Shown: positions 48,494 through 57,483 of the stretch, one piece after another
Layout: the number at the start of each line of letters is the position of its first letter
Numbering within the stretch: the first letter of the stretch is position 1
Origin: Olsenella_K sp036454645
GTDB taxonomy: Bacteria > Actinomycetota > Coriobacteriia > Coriobacteriales > Atopobiaceae
DNA length: 64,000 nt
Assembly: GCA_036454645.1 (NCBI GenBank)
Contig: JAZHSQ010000002.1
Location: forward strand, 46,698-110,697
Direction: 5' to 3'
Translations under genes and position numbers: made by a program
Notes under the pieces: model-generated
Database searches by the model: none
Seen by the model: the letters and a program-made list of their open reading frames with translations, nothing else
Told to the model about the DNA's origin: nothing

Positions 48494-49548
48494 CGGTAGA
48501 CCACCTTGCCCTCGCCCTCGACGCACTCGCCCATGGCGAACGGCGCGAGGCCCTGCTCCTCGAGCTTCTCCGTGACCTCGGCCGCGTCGGCGGGGTCGCA
48601 GATGACGCTCATGCCCACGCCCATGTTGAAGGTCTTGTACGCCTCGTCCGGCGTGAGCTCTGCCGCCTTGGCGCAGTAGGTGATGATGGGCGGCACGTCC
48701 CACGCCGGCCCGCCCTCTCCGCCGCGGTCGACGAGGGCGTCCACGTTCGAGGGCAGCGCGCGGTTGAGGTTCTCGGTGATGCCGCCGCCGGTGATGTGAG
48801 CCATGGCCTCGATCGGGGCGCCGGCGCGAAGGGCCGCCATGAGCTTGCCGGCGTAGATGGTCGTCGGACGCATGACGGCGTCCGCGATCGACTCGCCGAG
48901 CTCGGGCAGGGGCCTCTCGAGCTCCTCGACGCTCCTGCCCTCGATGGCGACCTTGCGCACGAGGGAGTAGCCGTTGGAGTGGATGCCGCTCGAGGGCAGG
49001 CCCAGGATGACGTCGCCCGGCTTGACCTTGTCCGGCCCGATCATCTTGGGGCGGTCGACGACGCCCACGACGAAGCCGGCCAGGTCGTAGTCGTCGGGCC
49101 TCATGACGCCGGGGTGCTCGGCCATCTCGCCGCCGACCAGCGCGCAGCCGCTCAGGCGGCAGCCCTCGGCGATGCCGGAGACGATCTTGGCCACGTGCTC
49201 GGCGCGGAGCTTGCCAATCGCGATGTAGTCGAGGAAGAAGAGCGGCTCGGCGCCGATGGGCACGACGTCGTCCACGCACATGGCGACGAGGTCCTGGCCC
49301 ACGGTCTCGTGACGGTCGAGCAGCTGGGCGATGGCGAGCTTGGTGCCGACGCCGTCCGTGCCGGAGACGAGGACGGGGTCCTCCATGTCCTTGAAGCCCC
49401 TCATGGAGAAGCAGGAGCCGAAGCCGCCGAGGCCGCCGATGACCTCCGGCCTGTTGGTGGCCCTGACCGCCTCCTTGATGGCGTCTACCGCGCGGGCGCC
49501 CTCGTCGACGTCCACGCCGGCGTCGGCGTACGTGATGTGTCCTGCCAT
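48490..49548 (-). CDS. purM: Phosphoribosylformylglycinamidine cyclo-ligase (AIR synthetase)
   Basis: A 352-residue enzyme closing the imidazole ring of AIR. YADAGVDVDEGARAVDAIK, VSGTDGVGTKL, MCVDDVVPIGAEPLFFLDY, CALVGGEMAEHPGV and HITGGGITENLNRALP are the family motifs. Its ATG overlaps the TAA of purF by one base, with GAGGAGG just upstream, and its stop overlaps the purN start. Full length for the family. Confidence 0.97.
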   Translation of the reverse strand: MAGHITYADAGVDVDEGARAVDAIKEAVRATNRPEVIGGLGGFGSCFSMRGFKDMEDPVLVSGTDGVGTKLAIAQLLDRHETVGQDLVAMCVDDVVPIGAEPLFFLDYIAIGKLRAEHVAKIVSGIAEGCRLSGCALVGGEMAEHPGVMRPDDYDLAGFVVGVVDRPKMIGPDKVKPGDVILGLPSSGIHSNGYSLVRKVAIEGRSVEELERPLPELGESIADAVMRPTTIYAGKLMAALRAGAPIEAMAHITGGGITENLNRALPSNVDALVDRGGEGGPAWDVPPIITYCAKAAELTPDEAYKTFNMGVGMSVICDPADAAEVTEKLEEQGLAPFAMGECVEGEGKVVYR

Positions 49549-51077
49549 TATTCGTCCTCCTCGTTGCTGGTGAGTACGTCTTCGATCTGCATCCGCGAGG
49601 CACGCGAGGCCCTCGAGAGGTTCTGGGGCTCGTAGCCGTCGAGGAACTTGCCCGCGGAGAAGGCCTCGGGGATCTCGACCGGGTAGCGGCCGGTGTAGCA
49701 CGCGTCGCAGTAGCCGTCGGCCGGCACGCTCCTGAGCAGGCCCTCGAGGGAGAGGAACGCGAGGGAGTCCGCACCGATGAACTCGCAGACCTCCTCGGGG
49801 TCCTTGCGCGCGCTGATGAGCTGGCTCTGGACCGCGGTGTCGATGCCGTAGAAGCAGGGCCACTTGACCTCGGGGCAGTTGATGCGGACGTGGACCTCCT
49901 TGGCGCCGGCCTCCTTGAGCATGCGCACGATCTGCTTGGAGGTCGTGCCGCGCACGATGGAGTCGTCCACCATCACGATCCGCTTGCCCTCGACGTTGTC
50001 GGGCAGGGCGTTGAGCTTCATGCGCACGCCCATCTCGCGCATCTCCTGCGTGGGGGCTATGAAGGTGCGGGCGACGTAGCGGTTCTTGATGAGGCCCTCG
50101 CCGAAGGGGAGGCCCAGCTCGTGGGCGAAGCCCTCCGCGGGCGGCAGGCCGGAGTCCGGCACGCCGATGACGAGGTCGACGTCGGCCGGCGCCTCGCGGG
50201 CGAGCTGGCGGCCCATCTCGTAGCGCATGGAGTACACGGAGCGGCCGTTCACGACGGAGTCGGGCCTGGCGAAGTAGACGTGCTCGAAGATGCAGTTCGC
50301 CGGTGCCTTGGGCTCGACGCCCTGCTCGGAGACCACGCCGTCGTCGGAGATGCGGACGATCTCCCCGGGGCGCAGCTGCCGCTGGAACCGCGCGCCGATG
50401 ATGTCGAGCGCGCAGGTCTCCGACGAGACGACCCACGAGTCGTCGTCGAGCTTGCCGAGGACGAGCGGGCGGATGCCGTGCGGGTCGCGGAAGGCGTAGA
50501 GCGCGTTCTCGCGGACGAGCGCCATCGCGTAGCCGCCCTCGATCATCTCCATGGCGTTGCGGATGCCCTCGCGGATGTGGCTGGTCTGCTCCGTGAAGTA
50601 GCCGATGAGCTTGGCCGCGACCTCGGAGTCCGTGTCGGAGAGGAAGGGCACGCCCAGGCGGATGAGCTCGCGGCGCAGCTTGTCGGAGTTGACGAGGGTG
50701 CCGTTGTGCGCCAGGGCGATGATCACGTCGCCGATGGTCGAGAGGTGGGGCTGGGCCGCCTCCCAGCTGCGCGCGCCCGAGGTGCCGTAGCGCACGTGGC
50801 CGACCGCCACCTTGCCGGGCATGGCGGCGAGGTCGGCGTCGGAGAAGATCTGGCCGCAGAGGCCCAGGTCCTTTCGCACGAGGACCGTCTGGCCGTCGCC
50901 GACCGCGATGCCCGCGGAGTCCTGGCCGCGGTGCTGCAGGGCGCGCAGCCCGAAGTAGGTCAGGCGCGCGACGTCCCTCCCGGGCGCCCAGATCCCGAAG
51001 ACGCCGCACTCCTCGTGGATGGTCTCGGCGTCCTCGCTGACGACGTCGAAGTCAGCACCGTCTCGCTCGTCTCTCAA
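49548..51077 (-). CDS. purF: Amidophosphoribosyltransferase
   Basis: A 509-residue enzyme for the committed purine step, PRPP plus glutamine to phosphoribosylamine. The Ntn-hydrolase nucleophile is Cys24 in EECGVFGIW, so a 23-residue propeptide must be removed. The PRPP site is VMVDDSIVRGTTSKQIV. Cys residues in INCPEVKWPCFYGID and DGYCDACYTG fit the iron-sulfur Bacillus type. It begins with TTG, supported by GGAGG six bases upstream. It lies between a sortase gene and purM on the same strand. Confidence 0.97.
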   Translation of the reverse strand: MRDERDGADFDVVSEDAETIHEECGVFGIWAPGRDVARLTYFGLRALQHRGQDSAGIAVGDGQTVLVRKDLGLCGQIFSDADLAAMPGKVAVGHVRYGTSGARSWEAAQPHLSTIGDVIIALAHNGTLVNSDKLRRELIRLGVPFLSDTDSEVAAKLIGYFTEQTSHIREGIRNAMEMIEGGYAMALVRENALYAFRDPHGIRPLVLGKLDDDSWVVSSETCALDIIGARFQRQLRPGEIVRISDDGVVSEQGVEPKAPANCIFEHVYFARPDSVVNGRSVYSMRYEMGRQLAREAPADVDLVIGVPDSGLPPAEGFAHELGLPFGEGLIKNRYVARTFIAPTQEMREMGVRMKLNALPDNVEGKRIVMVDDSIVRGTTSKQIVRMLKEAGAKEVHVRINCPEVKWPCFYGIDTAVQSQLISARKDPEEVCEFIGADSLAFLSLEGLLRSVPADGYCDACYTGRYPVEIPEAFSAGKFLDGYEPQNLSRASRASRMQIEDVLTSNEEDE

Positions 51078-51131
51078 GCTCGTCCTCCAAGCTTCGTTGT
51101 CCGGTCGGGTGCCCGCGGGTCGCGGGGCCAG

Positions 51132-51974
51132 CTATGAGCTTACGCCCGAGCCGGGGTCGGAGACCTCCGACTTCGGGACGCACACGAGAATCGACCTGCC
51201 GTCCTCCTCGTCGTACTGGCAGGTGGAGAGCGTCAGCACGTGCTCGGTCGAGGCGACGAGGTCCGCCGCGTCCGAGCGCGCGGCGCTCGCAGAGGCGAGC
51301 TTGCCGGCGAGGTAGGAGCGGAAGTCGTCGGTGGTCGGGAAGGTGAACTGCCGGACGGTCTCGTCAGTCCCCACCGTCTTGTAGAGCATGAGCGGCTCGA
51401 GCTCGTAGGTCTGCTGCTCGGTGCAGTACCAGACCGTCTCAACGCCGTCGAAGGTGGCCTGGTCCGCCATGTCCGCGACGGTCTTGAACATGGAGCCGTT
51501 GCGCTGGTGGTGCCCGTAGACGATGGTCTGCTCGTCCACCATGCCCGGCGCGGTGTTGAGGTAGTCCATGAAGATCTGACCGCCGTAGGAGTATTCGCCG
51601 TAGGCGCTGTGGTCGAGGTAGTACTCGTTGTCCGTGCCCTGGTAGACGGGGTAGTTGACCACGGTGTTGGGGATGTAGACCCAACCGACGACCTGGGGGT
51701 TGACCGCCTTCAGAGCCGCCCAGTCGATCTCCGGCGGGCCGTCGTCACCCTCGGGGAGCTTGGCGTAGACCGCCAGCCTTGCGTTGTTCTCCTCGTTCTG
51801 CTGGTAGCGCTGGTTGTTCTGGAACCAGATGACCCCCGCGGCGACGAGGAGGGCGACGCCGACGAGGAGCAGCAGGTTGGCGAGGACGCGCGAGGCGCGG
51901 TGCCGCCCCCTGCCGTCCTGGCCCGCCCCCTGGGCGGCGCCGGCGTCTGGCTTGTAGTGGGCACCCTTGGGCAT
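51132..51974 (-). CDS. srtB: Class B sortase
   Basis: A 280-residue membrane-anchored transpeptidase that joins surface proteins to the cell wall. One membrane segment (about residues 30-50) follows a basic cytoplasmic start. The catalytic domain has GWVYIPNTVVNYPVYQGTDN, in part, TIVYGHHQRNGSMF with the catalytic His, and LTLSTCQYDE with Cys252, the class B layout. AAGGAG before the ATG sets the start. Oddly, it lies between purE and purF with no pilin or substrate gene nearby. No sorting motif was noticed in the exported proteins of this window. Confidence 0.92.
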   Translation of the reverse strand: MPKGAHYKPDAGAAQGAGQDGRGRHRASRVLANLLLLVGVALLVAAGVIWFQNNQRYQQNEENNARLAVYAKLPEGDDGPPEIDWAALKAVNPQVVGWVYIPNTVVNYPVYQGTDNEYYLDHSAYGEYSYGGQIFMDYLNTAPGMVDEQTIVYGHHQRNGSMFKTVADMADQATFDGVETVWYCTEQQTYELEPLMLYKTVGTDETVRQFTFPTTDDFRSYLAGKLASASAARSDAADLVASTEHVLTLSTCQYDEEDGRSILVCVPKSEVSDPGSGVSS

Positions 51975-52049
51975 GTGACTCCTTGTCCGGGGGCCGGCGG
52001 GCGGGGCCCGCCGGCCCCCGGCGTCCTGCGTGCCGAGGCCGGCTCCCGC

Positions 52050-52511
52050 CTAGGCCTCGGCCATCTCCTTCTTGAACCTGACGATGACCTCGCGCCACTC
52101 CGGGTCGGTCGCGCCGAGGATCTGCGTGGCGTAGATGGCGGCGTTCTTGGCACCGCCGATGGCCACGCAGGCGACGGGGACGCCGGAGGGCATCTGCACC
52201 ATCGAGAGCAGCGAGTCCATGCCGCCCAGGTCGCTCGTCTTCATGGGGACGCCGACGATGGGGAGCGGCGTGTAGGCGGCCACGACGCCGCCGAGGTGGG
52301 CGGCCCTGCCGGCGGCGGCGATGATCACCTTGATGCCGCGGTCGGCCGCGGTGGAGGCCCACTCGTGCACCTTGGCGGGGGCACGGTGCGCCGACGCGAC
52401 GACGAGCTCGTACGGCACGCCGAACTCCTCGAGCTGCTTGGTGCACGCCTCCATGGCGGGCATGTCCGACTTGGAACCCATGATGATACCGACGAGCGGC
52501 TTGTCTGCCAT
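52050..52511 (-). CDS. purE: N5-carboxyaminoimidazole ribonucleotide mutase
   Basis: A 153-residue enzyme that rearranges N5-CAIR to CAIR in purine synthesis. PLVGIIMGSKSDMPAMEAC, VVASAHRAPAKVHEWA and AGRAAHLGGVVAAYTPLPIVGVP (in part) are the class I PurE signatures. GGAGGG precedes the ATG. It is the first gene of the minus-strand run leading through the sortase to purF. No purK is seen in the window. Confidence 0.96.
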   Translation of the reverse strand: MADKPLVGIIMGSKSDMPAMEACTKQLEEFGVPYELVVASAHRAPAKVHEWASTAADRGIKVIIAAAGRAAHLGGVVAAYTPLPIVGVPMKTSDLGGMDSLLSMVQMPSGVPVACVAIGGAKNAAIYATQILGATDPEWREVIVRFKKEMAEA

Positions 52512-52610
52512 TGCGACCCTCCGAGTCCGTGGTCTTGGTACGTGGCCGCGCCGGGCGCAGCGCGCCGGCGCGGTGCGGGCGCCCCTCGGGGCGCCCCGGC
52601 GACGTCCCTT

Positions 52611-52616
52611 AGTATA
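52611..52616 (-). promoter_or_regulatory. Candidate -10 box for purE
   Basis: Minus-strand TATACT lies 100 bases upstream of the purE ATG. The implied leader contains strong GC inverted repeats (GGGCGCCCCGAGGGGCGCCC on the minus strand near 52578-52597), so attenuation or other leader control is possible. Confidence 0.45.
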
Positions 52617-52734
52617 CGTGCAAAATCATCCACCGGAGGGCTGGCGTGGGGACGGTACGGGCCACCTACGTGCGCAGACTGTTAACATCTGTCGAGACTG
52701 GTATCGCATTTTCTCCCGCAACCGAGCTTCTTCC

Positions 52735-52740
52735 TATACT
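52735..52740 (+). promoter_or_regulatory. Candidate -10 box for the pyridoxal kinase gene
   Basis: TATACT lies 44 bases before the ATG at 52784, in the less GC-rich divergent gap between purE and the kinase gene. No TTGACA-like -35 is present. Confidence 0.45.
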
Positions 52741-52783
52741 CAGCGACAGCGTAGGTCCAGCAGTCCACGTGAAAGGAAGTCCT

Positions 52784-53671
52784 ATGGGCGATGCAAGGAG
52801 GCTCGCGGCGAGCGAGCTCAGGCTGTTCGAGCGCAAGGGAGAGGTCGAGCCGCGCGTGGCCGCGGTGCACGACCTGTGCGGGTACGGCAAGTGCTCCCTG
52901 GGGGTGGCGATCCCGGTCCTCTCCGCGGCAGGCTGCGACGTCTGCCCCGTCCCCACCTCGCTCTTCTCGGCGCACACGCGCTTCCCCAAGTTCTACATGC
53001 ACGACACCACGAGCATGCTGAACGACTACCTCGACGCCTGGCAGGAGGAGGGCATCCAGCTCGACGCCATCTACTCCGGCTTCCTCGGCAGCGCCGAGCA
53101 GGTCGGCGTGATCCGCCGCATGTACGAGGAGTACCCGGGGGCGCTGCGCATCGTCGACCCCGTCATGGGCGACGGCGGCGAGAAGTACCCCACCTACACC
53201 GACGAGATGTGCGAGGCCACGAAGGGCCTGGTGGATGGCGCCGACGTGCTGACCCCCAACCTCACCGAGGCCCACATCCTCACCGGCATCGGCTACGAGG
53301 GCCAGGACGTGAGCGACGAGTACGTCCGCTCCCTCATGGGCGCCCTGCTCGAGATGGGCGCCAAGAACGTCGTGATCAAGGGCGTCGCGCGCGGCGACGG
53401 CAAGATCCGCAACTACCTCGCCGGCCGCGACGTGGAGTTCGAGGAGGTCGCGGGCGAGATGAGGCCCTTCATGCTGCACGGCACGGGCGACCTCTACGCC
53501 AGCGCGCTGCTCGCGGCCATCATGGCCGGTCGCGACCTGCACGAGGCCGTCGCGTTCGCGGGCAGGTTCGTCTACGACGCCATGGGCATCACGCCCGCCC
53601 AGCCCGACTACGAGGTGCGCGGCGTGAGCTTCGAGAGCAAGCTCGGCGAGGTCGCGGCCCTTCTCGCCTAG
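52784..53671 (+). CDS. Pyridoxal/pyridoxamine kinase
   Basis: A 295-residue ribokinase-fold kinase that phosphorylates B6 vitamers. VAAVHDLCGYGKCSLGVAIPVLSAAGCDVCPVP (in part) is the N-terminal signature. DAIYSGFLGSAEQV, RIVDPVMGDGGEKYPTYTDE (in part) and LTPNLTEAHILTG are the substrate sites. The anion hole GTGDLYASAL carries the catalytic Asp. GAAAGGAAG precedes the ATG. The gene stands alone, divergent from purE, with a terminator downstream. Several PLP-using enzymes occur nearby, but no direct link is shown. Confidence 0.93.
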   Translation: MGDARRLAASELRLFERKGEVEPRVAAVHDLCGYGKCSLGVAIPVLSAAGCDVCPVPTSLFSAHTRFPKFYMHDTTSMLNDYLDAWQEEGIQLDAIYSGFLGSAEQVGVIRRMYEEYPGALRIVDPVMGDGGEKYPTYTDEMCEATKGLVDGADVLTPNLTEAHILTGIGYEGQDVSDEYVRSLMGALLEMGAKNVVIKGVARGDGKIRNYLAGRDVEFEEVAGEMRPFMLHGTGDLYASALLAAIMAGRDLHEAVAFAGRFVYDAMGITPAQPDYEVRGVSFESKLGEVAALLA

Positions 53672-53736
53672 GCGGCGCACCCCCGCGCGCCATGGCGCGA
53701 GAGGGGGACGCGCGGGAGAAGATCGTGGGAGACGCA

Positions 53737-53771
53737 AGGGGAGGCCCCGGCGCGACGCCGGGGCCTCCCCT
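53737..53771. terminator. Strong bidirectional hairpin terminator
   Basis: A perfect 16-bp GC stem (53737-53752 with 53756-53771; AGGGGAGGCCCCGGCG and its complement) with a 3-base loop lies between the convergent kinase gene and the orphan membrane protein gene. Confidence 0.8.
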
Positions 53772-53830
53772 CTCCTTGGGCTTTATCGCTGATCGAGGGC
53801 GCAGGGGCCGTGGTGGCCGGCGACGCCTCC

Positions 53831-54883
53831 CTACTGGGCCGCGCCGCTCCCCGAGGAGTCCGCCGACGCGTCCGCGGAGGAGCCGTCGGAGCTCGAGGCG
53901 TCGCCGCCGTCGGAAGCGGTCGCATCCGTGGTGGAGTCCGTGGTGGCGTCCGTGGTCGCGTCTGAGGTCGAGGCGGTCGCGGAGCTGCCCGAGGCGGTCG
54001 CGGCGGCCGCGTCCTTCTCGGCCTGGGCCTCGGCCTTCTGCTGCTCGACCGTCTCCGTGGGGTTGGTGCCGGACTGGTCGCCGATACCGAGGATCGTGGT
54101 CGGGGTGAAGCGGTTGGTGATCTGCTCGCGCAGGACGTCCTGCATGTTCTCGTCGATGCCGGTGATCGTGCAGTTGAAGCGCACGCCGCCGTCCTCCGTG
54201 TAGGTCTTGGTCCAGACGAACGTCATCAGCGACGTGAGGTTGCCGGACGGCTTGATGAAGCCGAAGAACGAGCTCGTGGCGATCTTGCCCTCCTCGTCCA
54301 GGTAGACCTGGACGTGGTAGGTGACCGTGTTGATGTTCTGGTTGAGCAGGGCGTTGGTGGAGAAGGCCGCGGCCTGGACCTGCGAGCCCGCGAGCGCCTC
54401 GAGCACCGTCTGGGAGGTGGAGTCGATGACCGTGACCTCCACGCGGCCGGCGTTCTCGTCCGCCTCCTGGACGCTGAAGTCCTCGGGGTACTGGGTGAAG
54501 CCGTTGCCCCACTCGACGCCGCCGCGCAGAGCGCTGGCGACCGTGCGGACGTTGACGTTGGTGGAGAGGTTTGCGGTGTTGGACCTGCGCACGTAGCCGA
54601 AGATGAGCTGCGTGCCCACGATGAGCACGAAGAAGCCGGCCACGAAGATGGCGGCTGCCTTCGCGATGGTCTTGCCGACGTTGGAGCCGGAGGGGTCGTC
54701 CGCCGAGAGCGGGTCGACGTCGACGCCGGTGCCCGTGAGGTGGCGGTGGCGGCGCTGGCGCTGGGCCGTCTCGACGTTGGTGTGGCCCGTCTCGTCTACC
54801 TTGCTGAAGAGCTCCTCGGCCTCGTCCGCCGTGAGGGAGTTGGTCTGGACTCTGGCTATCTCCTGCTTGTTCTTCCTAGGCAT
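53831..54883 (-). CDS. Unrecognised membrane-anchored protein with Ser/Thr/Asp/Ala-rich tail
   Basis: I do not recognise this 350-residue protein. It has a hydrophilic basic N-terminus, one membrane segment (about residues 73-93, AAIFVAGFFVLIVGTQLIFG) and an extracytoplasmic region of about 190 residues with beta-rich pattern (NVNVRTVASALRGGVEWGNG; VTYHVQVYLDEEGKI; VWTKTYTEDGGVRFNC). The last 70 residues are low-complexity (SDATTDATTDSTTDATAS), resembling a wall-spanning stalk. No sorting signal or catalytic motif is seen. GGGATGAG lies before the ATG. It could be a secretion or envelope accessory factor; that is a guess. Confidence 0.7.
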   Translation of the reverse strand: MPRKNKQEIARVQTNSLTADEAEELFSKVDETGHTNVETAQRQRRHRHLTGTGVDVDPLSADDPSGSNVGKTIAKAAAIFVAGFFVLIVGTQLIFGYVRRSNTANLSTNVNVRTVASALRGGVEWGNGFTQYPEDFSVQEADENAGRVEVTVIDSTSQTVLEALAGSQVQAAAFSTNALLNQNINTVTYHVQVYLDEEGKIATSSFFGFIKPSGNLTSLMTFVWTKTYTEDGGVRFNCTITGIDENMQDVLREQITNRFTPTTILGIGDQSGTNPTETVEQQKAEAQAEKDAAAATASGSSATASTSDATTDATTDSTTDATASDGGDASSSDGSSADASADSSGSGAAQ

Positions 54884-55058
54884 GAAGTCTCATCCCATTA
54901 CAGGTAGCGTATAGGGCGACGGGCGCGGGCCGAGGCCTGCACCCACGGGCTGTGGGGACGCGATCTTCCGGAGAAGCGGCGCGGGCACCAACACAGAATT
55001 ACTTCCAGTATACGTTAACGTCACGCACGTCACGCGAGGGTCGGCGCATGACCCAAAG

Positions 55059-55934
55059 CTACATCGCGTGCGGCGAGGGCTCCGGGCCCGGCGAGAGGCG
55101 GCTGGCCACGGCGTCGCAGACGAGGGCGCCCACGACGGTCTTTGCGTCCTCGATCTTGCCGTCCAGCACGGCATCGATGAACTCGGGCACCTCGACCAGG
55201 TCGACGTTGATGAACTCGTCCGCGTCCGGGTCGCTCCGTTCGAAGCAGAGGCCCGTCGCCATGTAGATGTGGATGAGCTCGTCGGAGAAGCCGACGCTCG
55301 GGGCGATCGTGGTGAGGTAGGCCATCTTCCGCGCCACCATGCCCGTCTCCTCGAGGAGCTCGCGGGAGGCGCATGCGAGGGGGTCCTCCCCCGGCGCGAG
55401 CTTGCCCGCCGGGATCTCCACGGTCACGCGGTCGAGCGCGCAGCGGTACTGCCTGACCAGGCAGATGCGCCCGTCGTCGGTGAGGGCTACGACGGCGACC
55501 GCGCCGGGGTGCCTCACCACGTCGCGGATGACGGCGCGCCCGTCGGGCAGGCGGGTCCGCAGCCTGTCGACGTCGAAGATCTTGCCCTGCCAGACGACGT
55601 CCTCGCTCTCGATGCTCTCCGCCAGCTCGCCGTCGCGCGGGTCGTCGTCGCCCAGCACGAGCGGGCGACGCCGCGGCGCGCCCGACTCGTGGGTGCTGGA
55701 GGAGCGGTCCCCGTCGAAGGTGTAGGCGTCGGCCGCCTCCCCGATGCTCCCCGCGGCCCGGGTGAGGTCACCCATCGTGGGGAGCCCCTCGTCGTCCGCC
55801 CCGTCGACGTCGTAGGCCTCCGCGGCCTCGAGAGGCCCCTCGGCCTCGCGCGGCTCCGCGACGCCCTGCGGCTCGGCGCCCTGCGGCCCCCGCCCCTCGG
55901 AGGCCGCGTCCTTCTCGCCCGGCTTGTCTGACAT
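55059..55934 (-). CDS. Nudix hydrolase (ADP-ribose pyrophosphatase-like) with long acidic N-terminal extension
   Basis: A 291-residue protein. The Nudix box fits Gx5Ex7REUxEExGU: GKLAPGEDPLACASRELLEE then TGM. RQYRCALDRVTVEIPAGKL before it matches the ADP-ribose pyrophosphatase group. The first 95 or so residues are an acidic, Glu/Ala/Gly/Pro-rich extension with no known domain (EPREAEGPLEAAEAYDVDGA). The start at 55934 has GGGGG upstream. No membrane segment is present, so it should be cytoplasmic, cleaving ADP-ribose or related nucleotides. Confidence 0.88.
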   Translation of the reverse strand: MSDKPGEKDAASEGRGPQGAEPQGVAEPREAEGPLEAAEAYDVDGADDEGLPTMGDLTRAAGSIGEAADAYTFDGDRSSSTHESGAPRRRPLVLGDDDPRDGELAESIESEDVVWQGKIFDVDRLRTRLPDGRAVIRDVVRHPGAVAVVALTDDGRICLVRQYRCALDRVTVEIPAGKLAPGEDPLACASRELLEETGMVARKMAYLTTIAPSVGFSDELIHIYMATGLCFERSDPDADEFINVDLVEVPEFIDAVLDGKIEDAKTVVGALVCDAVASRLSPGPEPSPHAM

Positions 55935-56094
55935 GGTCTGCCCCCAATCAGACGCACGGCGCCCGGCGTCGTGCGTTCGTAGTACGTGAGCTGGATTATG
56001 ATACTGCAATCGCAGCACGCAAGCGCCCCTGCCATAAGACGCAGGCGCACTGCGACTGCAGCACGCCTGCGTCCGTTGCTGTGCCTGGCGGAGC

Positions 56095-57393
56095 CTAGAG
56101 GTTGGCGCGGCCCTTGATCGCCTTGATGCCGATGTCGTGGCGGTAGCTCTTGCCCTCGAACCAGATCTTGTCGCACGCGGCGTAGGCGTTGTTGCGGGCC
56201 TCCTCGAAGGTCGGGGCGACCGCCGTCACGTCCAGGACGCGGCCGCCGTCCGTGAGGACGTCGCCGTTCTCCGCGAGGCGCGTGCCCGCGTGGTAGACGG
56301 AGATGCCGGGGAGCGCCTCGGCCTCGTCGATGCCGTAGATCCTCTTGCCCTTCTCGTAGGGCCCGGGGTAGCCCGCGGAGGCGAGGACGACCGAGACGGC
56401 CCAGTCGTCGTCCCAGCCGATCATGTCCTCGCTCAGGGTCCCGCCGTCGCAGGCGAGGAAGCACTCGACGAGGTCGCCCTTCATGCGCGGCAGCACGACC
56501 TGGGTCTCGGGGTCGCCGAAGCGGGCGTTGAACTCGAGGACCTTGGGTCCGTCCTTGGTGAGCATGAAGCCGCCGTAGAGGCAGCCGGTGTACTTTATCC
56601 CCTCCTTTGCGAGCTCGGCGACGACCTTGCGCTCGATCTCGACCATGGTCTCGAGCTCGCCGTCCAGCAGGATGGGCACGGGGCTGTAGACGCCCATGCC
56701 GCCCGTGTTGGGACCCTTGTCGCCGTCGTAGGCGCGCTTGTGGTCCTGGCTCGTGGCGAGGGGCACGAGCGTCTCGCCGTCGGTGAGGGCGAGCAGGCTG
56801 CACTCGGGGCCCTCGAGCATCTCCTCCACCACGACGGTGCTGCCGGCGGCGCCGAACCGGCCACCGAAGCACTCGTCGACGCCCTCGAGCGCCTGCTCGG
56901 TCGTCTGCGCGACGATGACGCCCTTGCCCGCGGCGAGGCCGTCGGCCTTCACGACGCAGGGGCCTGCGAGCTGGCGCACGTACTCGACGCACGGGGCCTT
57001 CTCGGTGAAGGTGCGGTAGGCGGCCGTGGGGACGCCGGCGCGCATCATGACGCCCTTGGCGAACTCCTTGGAGCCCTCCATCCGGGCCGCGTCGCCGTTG
57101 GGGCCGAAGGCCGCGATGCCCTTGGCGCGCACGGCGTCGGCGACGCCGGCGACGAGGGGCACCTCGGGTCCGATGACCACGAGGTCGATCCCGTTCCCCG
57201 CGGCCCAGTCGGCCACGGCATCGGGGGAGTTGGGGTCGATGTCGGCGTGCTGCGCCATCTTGAGCATGCCACCGTTGCCGGGGGCGACGAAGAGCCTCCC
57301 CGCGCGGGGCGACTGCGCGAGCTTCGCCAGGATGGCGTGCTCGCGGCCGCCCGCGCCGAGAAGCAGGATATCAACCTTGTCCTTACCAGCCAT
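56095..57393 (-). CDS. purD: Phosphoribosylamine-glycine ligase (GAR synthetase)
   Basis: A 432-residue ATP-grasp enzyme joining glycine to phosphoribosylamine. ILLLGAGGREHAILAKLAQSP, in part, PGNGG, VVKADGLAAGKGV (lid/ATP site), RFGDPETQVVLPRM and the C-terminal domain are all intact. Four in-frame ATG codons lie close together; the one at 57393 is best placed after GGAGG (spacing five). It follows purA on the same strand, with a hairpin between the two genes. Confidence 0.96.
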   Translation of the reverse strand: MAGKDKVDILLLGAGGREHAILAKLAQSPRAGRLFVAPGNGGMLKMAQHADIDPNSPDAVADWAAGNGIDLVVIGPEVPLVAGVADAVRAKGIAAFGPNGDAARMEGSKEFAKGVMMRAGVPTAAYRTFTEKAPCVEYVRQLAGPCVVKADGLAAGKGVIVAQTTEQALEGVDECFGGRFGAAGSTVVVEEMLEGPECSLLALTDGETLVPLATSQDHKRAYDGDKGPNTGGMGVYSPVPILLDGELETMVEIERKVVAELAKEGIKYTGCLYGGFMLTKDGPKVLEFNARFGDPETQVVLPRMKGDLVECFLACDGGTLSEDMIGWDDDWAVSVVLASAGYPGPYEKGKRIYGIDEAEALPGISVYHAGTRLAENGDVLTDGGRVLDVTAVAPTFEEARNNAYAACDKIWFEGKSYRHDIGIKAIKGRANL

Positions 57394-57435
57394 CATGCCC
57401 TCCATCTGTCTTGGTCCCATGGACCCCGGATGCGA

Positions 57436-57465
57436 CAGGGGCCCCGGAAGCGCCCGGAGCCCCTG
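57436..57465 (-). terminator. Hairpin downstream of purA
   Basis: CAGGGGC (57436-57442) pairs with GCCCCTG (57459-57465), with further GC pairing inside, 19 bases past the purA stop. There is no T tract, so it may only attenuate transcription into purD. Confidence 0.5.
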
Positions 57466-57483
57466 CCAAGGTCTCGTCCCAGC

